Shown here piece after piece: positions 1-6,265 of a stretch of DNA of 7,963 bases; the stretch's first letter is position 1; each line of letters starts with the position of its first letter. Both the position numbers and the translations under genes were made by a program. The stretch lies in the NCBI GenBank assembly GCA_005888425.1, contig VAZF01000026.1, positions 1 to 7,963 of the forward strand. Direction: 5' to 3'. This stretch comes from Alphaproteobacteria bacterium. Its GTDB lineage: Bacteria; Pseudomonadota; Alphaproteobacteria; ATCC43930; CGMCC-115725. Below the pieces are notes generated by a model. That model had not been told where the DNA came from, ran no database searches, and saw only the letters and a list, made by a program, of their open reading frames with translations.

Positions 1-416
1 GGCGGCGGCGGCCGGAAATAGGGCGGCGGCGGATAGCCTGGCCCGGCTACCGGGATCGGGCGCGGCGGCCCGCCATAAGCTCCATAAGGTCCCATCGCGG
101 CCGCATGCCCGACTCCACCGTAAGGCGCCATCGCGGCACCATGACCGGCTCCGCCGAGTTCCTGAGCATTGAGCTGATTGGCGATATTGTCGGAGCTGCC
201 GCGCGAGCGGGTGCGAGACCTGCGGCGCACCGTCGTCTTCTTCACAACCGTGGTCGTCCGCGGCACGGTATAGGGCGAGGGCGGCGGCGCGGCCTGTGTC
301 TGGGCCGGCGGCCCGCCGGGCTGAATCGGCGGCGGCGGCGACTGGGCCTCGGTCGGCCCGGGGAATGCGAGGGCCAGCGTCATCGCGACCGCTGTGCCGC
401 ATACTAGTTTCTTCAT
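1..416 (-). CDS. Secreted proline-rich basic protein, hypothetical, 3'-partial at window edge
   Basis: I do not recognise a named family. The minus-strand frame starts at ATG 416-414, 7 bases downstream of a GGGAGGG site at 430-424, and stays open for 138 codons to base 3 with no stop, so the C-terminus is outside the window. Residues 1 to about 24 form a classic Sec signal peptide (MKK, then a hydrophobic Ala/Leu/Val/Met stretch, then TEA-QS as a probable signal peptidase I site), which predicts export to periplasm or surface. The mature part is low complexity: Pro-rich (SPPPP, APPPSP), a Thr/Lys/Arg-rich cluster near residues 53-72 (TTTVVKKTTVRRRSRTRSR), a more ordered segment near 75-87 (DNIANQLNAQEL), then a twice-repeated GHxAAMxPYG motif and a Gly/Pro/Tyr tail. 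It lies 71 bases downstream of the E1 alpha gene on the same strand, so read-through is possible. Cell-wall or DNA/polyanion binding is only a guess from charge. Confidence 0.72.
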   Translation of the reverse strand, partial: MKKLVCGTAVAMTLALAFPGPTEAQSPPPPIQPGGPPAQTQAAPPPSPYTVPRTTTVVKKTTVRRRSRTRSRGSSDNIANQLNAQELGGAGHGAAMAPYGGVGHAAAMGPYGAYGGPPRPIPVAGPGYPPPPYFRPPP

Positions 417-445
417 TTTCCTACCCTCCCAATCTAAAACCGTAA

Positions 446-479
446 CGCTCGTTATCGGCACCCAACCTCGCTGTTATCG
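446..479 (-). repeat. Two direct repeats of CGATAAC, 22 bases apart, upstream of the proline-rich gene
   Basis: Read on the minus strand, CGATAAC occurs at 479-473 and again at 457-451, each followed by GCG-like sequence (CGATAACAGCG, then CGATAACGAGCG). The 22-base period is about two helical turns, which would put both copies on one face of the DNA. They sit in the 71-base gap between the E1 alpha stop and the start at 416, with the nearer copy about 35 bases before that start. A tandem regulator site is possible. Chance is also possible at this length. Confidence 0.3.
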
Positions 480-487
480 CTCCCTCC

Positions 488-1456
488 TCAGTACGACACA
501 TAGACGTCGGTCAGCAGCGCGCTGTCGGGCGGCGGCGGCGCGGCCCGGGCGGTCTCGACGGCGCGCTCGATCAGCGCCGCGACCTCGCTCTCGACGCGGT
601 CGAGAGCGCTCGCGTCGAGCAACGCCGCCTCGGTGACGCGGGTGCGGAAAATTTGCAGGCAATCGCGCTCGTCCCGCAGGCGCTTCACCTCGTCCTTGCC
701 GCGATAGAGCTGCGCGTCGCCGGAATGGTGGCCGTAAAAGCGGCAGGTATCGACCTCGATCGCGCTGGGGCCGCCGCCGGAACGGGCGCGCTCGACGGCT
801 TCGCGAGCCGCTTCGTGCACGGCAAAGAAATCATCGCCCGAGACCTTGACGGCCGGCAGGCCGAAGCCGGCGGCGCGGCCGGCGATGTCATGGCTGCCGA
901 CCGCGTAACCGACGCCGGTGCCCTCGCCATACTGGTTGTTCTCGAACACAAAGACCGCCGGAAGCTTCAGCACGACGGCCATGTTCATCGCCTCGAAGGT
1001 GGTGCCCTGGTTGGATGCGCCATCGCCCGAGAAGCACACCGCGACCGTGCCGGTGTTCAGCGTCTTGGCGGTCAGTGCGGCGCCGACCACCAAGGGCGGG
1101 CCGCCGCCGACAATGCCGTTGGCGCCGAGCATCCCCTGATCGAGATCGGCGATGTGCATCGAGCCGCCCTTGCCGCCGCAGAGCCCGTCCTGGCGCGCAA
1201 AGAGCTCGCACATCATCCCGACAACGTCGCAGCCCTTGGCGATTGAGTGGCCGTGCCCGCGATGCGTCGAGGCGATGTAGTCCTTCGGGCCCAGATGCAT
1301 GCACATGCCGACGGCCGAGGCTTCCTCGCCGGCATAGAGGTGCACAAACCCGGGGATGCCGCCCTTTGAGAACTCCTCCTGGACGCGCTCCTCGAAGCGG
1401 CGGATCGTCATCATGTCGCGCCAAGCGCGGATCAGCTCTTCGCGGTTCAATTGCAT
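488..1456 (-). CDS. Thiamine pyrophosphate-dependent dehydrogenase E1 component, alpha subunit (pyruvate/acetoin dehydrogenase type)
   Basis: This is the alpha subunit of a heterotetrameric 2-oxo-acid or acetoin dehydrogenase E1, which decarboxylates its substrate on thiamine pyrophosphate and passes the acyl group to the lipoyl E2 in the cytoplasm. The 322-residue length is normal for the family. Visible motifs are RRFEERV (19-25), HRGHGHSIAKG (65-75), GKGGSMH (95-101), the Mg-TPP motif GDG (144-146) with its closing NN (173-174), and YGHHSGD (241-247), the phosphorylation-loop region of the E1 alpha family. The start is ATG 1456, chosen because GGGAGG lies 6 bases upstream and MQLNREEL is a typical N-terminus. 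The frame runs open to 1729, but that extension overlaps trxC and has no family sequence. E1 beta, E2 and E3 genes normally follow directly; here the next gene is an unrelated secreted protein. The substrate cannot be decided: pyruvate, acetoin or branched-chain keto acids are all open. Confidence 0.93.
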   Translation of the reverse strand: MQLNREELIRAWRDMMTIRRFEERVQEEFSKGGIPGFVHLYAGEEASAVGMCMHLGPKDYIASTHRGHGHSIAKGCDVVGMMCELFARQDGLCGGKGGSMHIADLDQGMLGANGIVGGGPPLVVGAALTAKTLNTGTVAVCFSGDGASNQGTTFEAMNMAVVLKLPAVFVFENNQYGEGTGVGYAVGSHDIAGRAAGFGLPAVKVSGDDFFAVHEAAREAVERARSGGGPSAIEVDTCRFYGHHSGDAQLYRGKDEVKRLRDERDCLQIFRTRVTEAALLDASALDRVESEVAALIERAVETARAAPPPPDSALLTDVYVSY

Positions 1457-1655
1457 CGAATTCCTCCCGTAGCGGGCCTTCCGCCAGCCGCGTGCAGCCC
1501 AGGTTACAGGAGCAGCCGGCGTCGGCAAAACGCTAACGGGCGGCCCGAGAAGGTGTTTGGCAGACACGGGTCTGTGCGGCACGAGGATTACATTCCGCGC
1601 CTCAGCCGCCCAGATAGAGGGGAAGCACGGCGCGGCGGAAAATAGGAGGATCACG
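1457..1655. promoter_or_regulatory. Divergent intergenic region between E1 alpha and trxC
   Basis: This 199-base spacer must hold both promoters, because the flanking genes point away from each other. I see no convincing sigma-70 pair. Near its middle is a short inverted repeat, CAGAC-acgg-GTCTG (1561-1574). Just downstream, 1577-1592 loosely resembles a sigma-54 site (CGGCACG, 4 bases, TTACA) but has the wrong base in the key -12 GC. The trxC ribosome site AGGAGG is at 1644-1649, and the E1 alpha site GGGAGG is at 1463-1468 on the minus strand. Confidence 0.45.
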
Positions 1656-2126
1656 ATGGACGGATCGAGCCATATCGTCTGTCCGCATTGCGACGCGATC
1701 AACCGGGTCCCGCGCGAGCGGCTCGCCAATCACGACGCTGTGGGCGGGCGCTGCGGGAACTGCCATGAAGCCTTGTTCGACCGGCACCCGGTGACGCTCG
1801 AAACGGCGCGCTTCGAGCGGCACCTCGAGAAGAGCGATGTGCCGCTGCTGATCGATTTCTGGGCGGAATGGTGCGGCCCGTGCCGCATCATGGCGCCGGA
1901 ATTCGAACGCGCGGCGGCGGTGATCGAGCCCAGGGCACGGCTCGTCAAGGTCAATGTCGACGCGGAGCCGGCATTGGCGCAGCGCTTTCAGGTGCGCAGC
2001 ATCCCGACCCTAGTTCTCGCCTTGCACGGAAGCGAGCTGGCGCGCACGGCCGGGGCGCGCTCGGCGGCGCAGCTCGCCCAATGGGTCGAGGCCGAGCTCA
2101 GCCGGGCGAGTGCCCATTCGAATTGA
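1656..2126 (+). CDS. trxC: Thioredoxin 2 (zinc-ribbon thioredoxin, TrxC)
   Basis: This is a cytoplasmic dithiol-disulfide reductase of the TrxC type, which adds an N-terminal zinc ribbon to a thioredoxin fold and is usually linked to oxidative-stress defence. The protein has 156 residues, close to the usual 140-150. Four zinc ligands are visible as CPHC (Cys9, Cys12) and CGNC (Cys33, Cys36). The catalytic site is WCGPC (Trp72-Cys76) in the context FWAEWCGPC, and the cis-proline is Pro117 in RSIPTL. The start is ATG 1656 with AGGAGG 6 bases upstream; the frame is open to 1557 but that extension lacks family sequence. It is divergent from the E1 alpha gene. Its last 29 bases overlap the 3' end of the convergent transglutaminase-like gene, so the two transcripts are complementary at their ends. 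It could serve as electron donor for repair enzymes such as peptide methionine sulfoxide reductase, but nothing here names the partner. Confidence 0.95.
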   Translation: MDGSSHIVCPHCDAINRVPRERLANHDAVGGRCGNCHEALFDRHPVTLETARFERHLEKSDVPLLIDFWAEWCGPCRIMAPEFERAAAVIEPRARLVKVNVDAEPALAQRFQVRSIPTLVLALHGSELARTAGARSAAQLAQWVEAELSRASAHSN

Positions 2127-2982
2127 CGCTGACCTCGACATCCATGCCGATCAGGTCGGAGGGATCGCCGGTCCAAGTGCCGGTCAAGGGCACCGCTTGG
2201 CGCGGATCGCGCACCACAGCGACGCGGATCAGGTCGCGATTGCCGATGATGCCGTTTGTCGGATCGAATTCCATCCAGCCAGCGCCGGGGAGATAGATTT
2301 CCAGCCAGGCATGGGTGGCGCCGCCGCCGACCCGGCGGCCATCGCTTGCCGGCACGTACAGATAGCCCGAGACAAAGCGCGCCGCGAGCCCCAATGAGCG
2401 CGCCGCTTCCATCATCAGCAAGGCAAAGTCGCGGCAGCTGCCTTTGCCCATTTCCAACGTGCTGACCGGATCCTGCGTCCCCGGCTCCTCGCGCCGCAGA
2501 TACACGAACTGCGTGTTGATCGCACGCGTCATGGTCCCCAACAGCTCCAACGTGCCGGTCGGTCCGTCATTGCGCAGGAACTGCCGCGCCCAGCGATCGA
2601 CGACACGGTCGGGGTCAAGATACAGGCGCTCGATCAACCGAAGCAGATCGGGGCTTTCATCCGCCGGGTAGGTGAACGGGTAAATCCGGGCGTAATCCTC
2701 AAGCTCGAAATCAAGCGCGTTGGTCGGCGAATGATCGAGACGGATCGTGCTGTCGAATCGCAGTTCCTGCGCCGTCTCGGAAAATCGCGCGATCGCGACA
2801 CAGTTGCCGAAGACATCGTGGACCCAATGCAGCGCGACCGGCTGCGGCGTGATGTCGAGCCGCACCTCGATCAGGCGCTGGTCGTAGCTGTCGCGCGGCC
2901 GCAGCATCATGCGGTGCTCGCCAAATGACACCGGGCGCCGATAGCGGTAGGTCGTAACGTGCCGGACGGTCAGGAGCTGCAT
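2098..2982 (-). CDS. Transglutaminase-like cysteine peptidase, last gene of the ATP-grasp/alpha-E operon
   Basis: This 294-residue protein belongs to the bacterial transglutaminase-like (papain-fold) family. Such proteins are predicted peptidases or amide-forming/cleaving enzymes rather than true cross-linking transglutaminases. Residues 1 to about 80 match the N-terminal beta-rich domain (RHVTTYRYRRPVSFGEHRM). The core domain follows, with the full triad: Cys183 in KGSCRDFA, His224 in ATHAWLEI and Asp240 in MEFDPTNG. There is no signal peptide, so it should act in the cytoplasm with its operon partners. I chose ATG 2982 because MQLLTVRHVT is the family's usual start. An AAGG lies 3 bases upstream and is a weak site. 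The frame is open to 3054, but that stretch overlaps the end of the alpha-E gene. It follows the alpha-E stop by 43 bases on the same strand and overlaps trxC tail-to-tail by 29 bases. All catalytic residues are present, unlike the situation in the ATP-grasp gene. Confidence 0.93.
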   Translation of the reverse strand: MQLLTVRHVTTYRYRRPVSFGEHRMMLRPRDSYDQRLIEVRLDITPQPVALHWVHDVFGNCVAIARFSETAQELRFDSTIRLDHSPTNALDFELEDYARIYPFTYPADESPDLLRLIERLYLDPDRVVDRWARQFLRNDGPTGTLELLGTMTRAINTQFVYLRREEPGTQDPVSTLEMGKGSCRDFALLMMEAARSLGLAARFVSGYLYVPASDGRRVGGGATHAWLEIYLPGAGWMEFDPTNGIIGNRDLIRVAVVRDPRQAVPLTGTWTGDPSDLIGMDVEVSVNSNGHSPG

Positions 2983-3025
2983 CAGCCTTGTGCGCGGTCG
3001 TTGCCGAAGTGCTACGCCAACACTG

Positions 3026-4048
3026 TTAAGAGGGAATTTGCGGCACCGGCGCAAGAGGCCAAGCGGCGGCGGCTGGGTTTGGGCCGCCGGAAACGGGTCG
3101 GCGGGCGAAAAAGGCGGCGGAAACCCGGTCGGTGATGGCGATCAGGTAGTCTTGCAGGAAATCGAGAAATTCGTGCAGCCCGCCGGCCAGGATCTCCTCG
3201 ATCGAGCGCTCTTCGAGAATCGCGCGCAATCCGTCGAGCCCTTCCGAGATGTCGTTGCCCGCGCGCAAGCGGTAATGGTGCTTCAGCGCGGCGAGCGCGT
3301 CGGCGGCTTCGCGGACGCACAGATAGACTGAGCGCGGAAAGGCTGGGTTGAACAGCAGAAAACCGGCGACGCGGGCCGGCGTCAGCTCGCTCGAATGCAC
3401 CCGCCGGAACGCGTGGTAGCCGGAGGCGGAACGCAGCAGCGCATGCCATTGCCCGACCTCGACGGCCGCGGCGGTATCGCTGCCGCCGCTCAACAGCGGA
3501 TATTTTGTGTCGAGCAGACGGGTCGTCTGGTCGGCACGCTCGATATACTGCCCGAGCCGATAAAAATACGACGCCTGGTCGCGGTAGAAGGTGCCCTCGG
3601 TAATGCCGGTAAAGGTCTGGCAGGCCTCCTTGATGCTGGTGAGCAGGCGCGACAGGCTGCCCGGCAGCATGTCGCCCGGACCGATCGCCCCCATGCGGTG
3701 ATAGAAGGTGTTGAGCTGCACCCACATCTCGGTCGAGACCAAGGGCCGCAACGTCCGCGCGTTCTCGCGCGCATTGGTGACCGCGCTCAGGATAGAGGTC
3801 GGATTGTCGGCGTCGGTGAGATAGAACGCCAAGACGCGTTCGGCGCTCGGCGTCCGGTGCTTTTTGTAGAAGCGCTCCTCATCGGCGTTCAGCTGAACGA
3901 TCGAGAGCCAGCTCTGGGCGGCGCTGCGGCCGCGCGAGAAAGTCTCGTTGACATCGAGGATGCGCGCCAGGTTTTCGGCGCGCTCGATAAAGCGCGCCAG
4001 CCAGAAGATGCACTCGGCGTAGCGGGCGAGGAGCGGGCTGCTACTCAA
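3026..4048 (-). CDS. Alpha-E domain protein (DUF403), middle gene of the operon
   Basis: This 340-residue, mostly helical protein belongs to the alpha-E family, whose members almost always sit beside or are fused to circularly permuted ATP-grasp proteins. Its biochemical role is unknown, and it is thought to assist the ATP-grasp reaction. Family signatures are ARYAECIFWLARFIERAENL near the N-terminus, RTLRPLVSTEMW (98-109), and a second copy of the helix motif, FYRLGQYIERADQTTRLLD, about halfway. The last 30 or so residues are Pro/Ala-rich and look disordered. The start is TTG 4048: it sits 7 bases after a GGAG, gives the expected N-terminus, and there is no ATG nearby. It overlaps the ATP-grasp stop by 8 bases (TTGAGTAG), which suggests translational coupling. 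No transmembrane segment is evident. The length is slightly above the usual 310-320 because of the tail. Confidence 0.93.
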   Translation of the reverse strand: MSSSPLLARYAECIFWLARFIERAENLARILDVNETFSRGRSAAQSWLSIVQLNADEERFYKKHRTPSAERVLAFYLTDADNPTSILSAVTNARENARTLRPLVSTEMWVQLNTFYHRMGAIGPGDMLPGSLSRLLTSIKEACQTFTGITEGTFYRDQASYFYRLGQYIERADQTTRLLDTKYPLLSGGSDTAAAVEVGQWHALLRSASGYHAFRRVHSSELTPARVAGFLLFNPAFPRSVYLCVREAADALAALKHHYRLRAGNDISEGLDGLRAILEERSIEEILAGGLHEFLDFLQDYLIAITDRVSAAFFARRPVSGGPNPAAAAWPLAPVPQIPS

Positions 4049-5429
4049 GACCCTGCTCCAGCACCCATGTATCTTTCGACCCGCCTCCCTGCGAGGAGTT
4101 GACCATTAGCGAGCCCGGCCGCAGCGCGACCCGGGTCAGCCCGCCCGGCAAGACCCAGGTGCTCTTCCCGGTGATCGCGAAGGGCCGCAGATCGACATGG
4201 CGCGGCATGACGCCGCCATCGCACAGCGTCGGCGCGACCGACAGGTCGATGCAGGGCTGGCTGATGTAGTTGGCGGGATCGGCAACGAGCTTGGCGCGGC
4301 ATTCCTCGAGCTCGGCGCGGCTCGCCTTGGGGCCGATCGTGATTCCATAACCGCCAGCTTCGCCGACCGGCTTCACGACAAGCTCGGCGAGGTGGTCGAG
4401 CGTGTAGCGCAGGCTGTTGGGCTCGCGGCAGATGTGGGTTTCGACATTCTGCAGGATCGCGTCCTCGCCGAGGTAATAGCGGATGATCTTCGGGACATAG
4501 GCATAGACCGCCTTGTCGTCGGCGACGCCGGTGCCGACGGCGTTGGCGAGCGCGACATTGCCGGCATTATAAGCGCGCATCAGCCCGGGAACGCCGAGGA
4601 GGCTGTCCGGGCGGAATGCCTCCGGGTCGAGAAAATCGTCGTTGATGCGGCGGTAGATGACATCGACGGCATGGAGGCCGGCAATCGTGCGCATGTAAAC
4701 GCGATCTTGCTCGATGACGAGGTCGCTGCCTTGGACGAGCGGCACGCCCATCTCGCGCGCCAGGAAGACGTGCTCGAAATAGGCCGAGTTGTAGATCCCG
4801 GGTGACAGCAGCACGATCTGCGGCTCGGAAGAGCTTGCGGGCGCGATCTCGCGCATCGCCGCGACCAAGCGCGAGCCGTAATCCTCCACCGGCCGCAGTC
4901 CGATCCCGTCGACAAGGTCAGGAAAGGCGCGCAGCACACAGATGTTGACGTAGGCTTTGTGCGCGACCGCGGCGCCGTGCATGCTCGGCCGGTAATTGGG
5001 GTTGCCGAGGATCAGATCCGGCGGGATGACGCCGTCCTTCAGGATCTTCTGCCCGTGATAGACATCGTCGAGCAGCAGGTTGAGGGCGGTGACCCGCTGA
5101 ATGATGCCGCGTTCTATTTGCCGCCATTCATCGGCCGCCAGCACCCGCGGGATCGGGTCGAAGGGCAGGATGCGGTCGATCGCGCTGCTCTCCGAGTAGA
5201 GCGTGAAGGTGATGCCGTAATCATAAAGCGCCTGCGCGGCGGCGGCGGTGCGCCGCTGGAAATCGGCGAGCGGCAGATGGTCGAGCCGCTGGCGCAGGGC
5301 GGCTGTTGCCGCGCAACGCAGCATCTCGCAATAGAACCCTTGCGGATCGTAGCCGTCGAGCACGAAGCCAGTCATCAGAGCTTGCTCAAGCCGGGCGCTC
5401 CCTGGAGGATTAGCGCGGTATTGATGCAT
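4041..5429 (-). CDS. Circularly permuted type 2 ATP-grasp protein (DUF404/DUF407) with an apparent internal deletion
   Basis: The family is predicted to form amide or peptide bonds using ATP, with unknown substrate, in the cytoplasm. From ATG 5429 the protein has 462 residues. Family landmarks in order: YGITFTLYSE (71-80), RILPFDPIPR (86-95), QRVTALNLLLDDVYH (111-125), LLSPGIYNSAYFEH (207-220), VDVIYRRINDDFLDP (255-269), GTGVADDKAVYAYVP (299-313), the Lys/Gly-rich ATP loop VVKPVGEAGGYG (351-362), PRHVDLRPF (409-417) and VNSSQGGGSKDTW (443-455). Missing is the segment expected after AYVNIC (159-164): intact relatives carry about 35 more residues with a LEDN...PSGVSY...ENR block before RxFPDL. 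Here Cys164 runs straight into VLRAFPDL. The frame stays open, so this is no frameshift, and the motif is absent from the other frames there. The start is uncertain: TTG 5441, ATG 5429 and ATG 5375 all lack a clear ribosome site. It is the first gene of the operon. Family assignment is sure; activity is doubtful. Confidence 0.88.
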   Translation of the reverse strand: MHQYRANPPGSARLEQALMTGFVLDGYDPQGFYCEMLRCAATAALRQRLDHLPLADFQRRTAAAAQALYDYGITFTLYSESSAIDRILPFDPIPRVLAADEWRQIERGIIQRVTALNLLLDDVYHGQKILKDGVIPPDLILGNPNYRPSMHGAAVAHKAYVNICVLRAFPDLVDGIGLRPVEDYGSRLVAAMREIAPASSSEPQIVLLSPGIYNSAYFEHVFLAREMGVPLVQGSDLVIEQDRVYMRTIAGLHAVDVIYRRINDDFLDPEAFRPDSLLGVPGLMRAYNAGNVALANAVGTGVADDKAVYAYVPKIIRYYLGEDAILQNVETHICREPNSLRYTLDHLAELVVKPVGEAGGYGITIGPKASRAELEECRAKLVADPANYISQPCIDLSVAPTLCDGGVMPRHVDLRPFAITGKSTWVLPGGLTRVALRPGSLMVNSSQGGGSKDTWVLEQGLE

Positions 5430-5444
5430 GGGCCGGGCCAATGC
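5426..5444. promoter_or_regulatory. 19-base imperfect palindrome across the ATP-grasp start region
   Basis: GCATGGGCC, one central G, then GGCCAATGC: 9-base arms that pair at 8 of 9 positions. It overlaps the candidate start ATG 5429 and adjoins the perfect palindrome ATGCGCAT (5441-5448). The location, at the head of an operon and in front of a divergent gene, suits an operator. If so, the true translation start may be the downstream ATG 5375. A chance palindrome in GC-rich DNA is also possible. Confidence 0.3.
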
Positions 5445-5542
5445 GCATGCTGCCGCTGCTTCGGCGGGTAATCAAGCGCCGCTCGCGGCGAGGGCGGCCT
5501 TGTGAGCGCAGCCAGGGGGAACAGGCGCTGGAGGAGGGTCGC
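5430..5542. promoter_or_regulatory. Divergent intergenic region between ATP-grasp operon and glutathione S-transferase
   Basis: This 113-base spacer should hold the promoters of both transcription units. Besides the palindromes at its left end, it contains a GC-rich inverted repeat CGCCGC-TC-GCGGCG (5477-5490). On the plus strand a strong GGAGGAGGG site (5530-5538) precedes the glutathione S-transferase ATG. No clear -35/-10 pair stands out on either strand. Confidence 0.4.
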
Positions 5543-6265
5543 ATGGCATATCAGCTCTATTACTGGCCGGGCATTCAGGGACGCGGCGAATTCGTGCGTC
5601 TCGCCCTGGAGGAGGCCGGCGCCGAATACGTCGACGTCGCGCGCGGCCGGGGCGGGGTCGGGGCGATGCAGCGGCTGATGGACGGGGCCGGGGCCACGCA
5701 TCCGCCTTTTGCCCCGCCGTTTCTCAAAGACGGCGAGGTATTGATCGCGCAGACCGCCAATATCCTCCTCTATCTCGGGCGGCGTCACGGGCTCGCGCCG
5801 CGCGACGAGGCGGGACGGCTCTGGGCGCATCAGCTGCAGCTGACGATCGCCGATATCGTCGACGAAGCCCACGATACGCATCACCCGATCGCCTCGGCCC
5901 TCTATTACGAGGACCAGCGGGAGGAAGCGCGCCGCCGCGCCGCCGATTTTATCGCCAACCGCGTTCCGAAATATCTCGGCTATTTCGAAGGGGTCATCGA
6001 GCGCAACCCGCGGGGCGACGGCTATTTGATCGGACGGCGGGTCAGCTATTGCGACCTGTCGCTGTTTCAGCTCGTTGCCGGGCTGCGCTATGCGTTCCCG
6101 CGCGCGATGGCGCGGCTCGAACGAGGCTTTCCGCGCATCGCCGCGCTGCATGACCAAATCGCCGCCCGGCCGAACATCGCTGACTATCTGAAGTCGAAGC
6201 GCCGTATCCCGTTCAATGAACAGGGCATCTTCCGGCATTACCCGGAGCTCGATGTCGCGCGCTGA
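5543..6265 (+). CDS. Glutathione S-transferase family protein
   Basis: This is a 240-residue cytosolic glutathione S-transferase, expected to conjugate or reduce electrophiles or to use glutathione as cofactor. The N-terminal thioredoxin-like domain begins YYWPGIQGRGEFVRL, with Tyr6/Tyr7 as candidates for the catalytic tyrosine of sigma/alpha-like classes. The glutathione-binding proline is near Pro58 in FAPPFL, and Gln70-Thr71 in IAQTANILLYLG takes the place of the usual Gln-Ser pair. The helical C-terminal domain carries the folding N-cap aspartate at Asp171 (CDLSLFQL) and ends with a longer than usual tail (about residues 215-240). The start is ATG 5543, preceded by a strong GGAGGAGGG; the frame is open to 5441 but that extension is Arg-rich and unlike the family. 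It is divergent from the ATP-grasp operon and 140 bases upstream of the amidohydrolase gene. The substrate is unknown. Confidence 0.92.
   Translation: MAYQLYYWPGIQGRGEFVRLALEEAGAEYVDVARGRGGVGAMQRLMDGAGATHPPFAPPFLKDGEVLIAQTANILLYLGRRHGLAPRDEAGRLWAHQLQLTIADIVDEAHDTHHPIASALYYEDQREEARRRAADFIANRVPKYLGYFEGVIERNPRGDGYLIGRRVSYCDLSLFQLVAGLRYAFPRAMARLERGFPRIAALHDQIAARPNIADYLKSKRRIPFNEQGIFRHYPELDVAR

Noticed and set aside
1..40. GGC-rich simple repeat at the left edge
   Set aside because: It is explained by poly-proline codons of the minus-strand secreted protein rather than by an independent repeat element.
653..1246. 197-codon plus-strand open frame inside the E1 alpha gene
   Set aside because: Antisense to the TPP-binding region; no family features, and no promoter or ribosome site.
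1577..1592. Possible sigma-54 promoter (CGGCACG, 4 bases, TTACA) upstream of trxC
   Set aside because: The essential GC of the -12 element is AC and the first -24 base also differs, so it is not supportable without mapping data.
2110..2397. Plus-strand open frame directly after trxC as a possible extra operon gene
   Set aside because: It lies wholly inside the transglutaminase gene on the opposite strand, whose catalytic His and Asp are encoded there; it has no domain of its own.
4197..4805. 202-codon plus-strand open frame inside the ATP-grasp gene
   Set aside because: Mirror frame of conserved ATP-grasp sequence, with no ribosome site and no domain.
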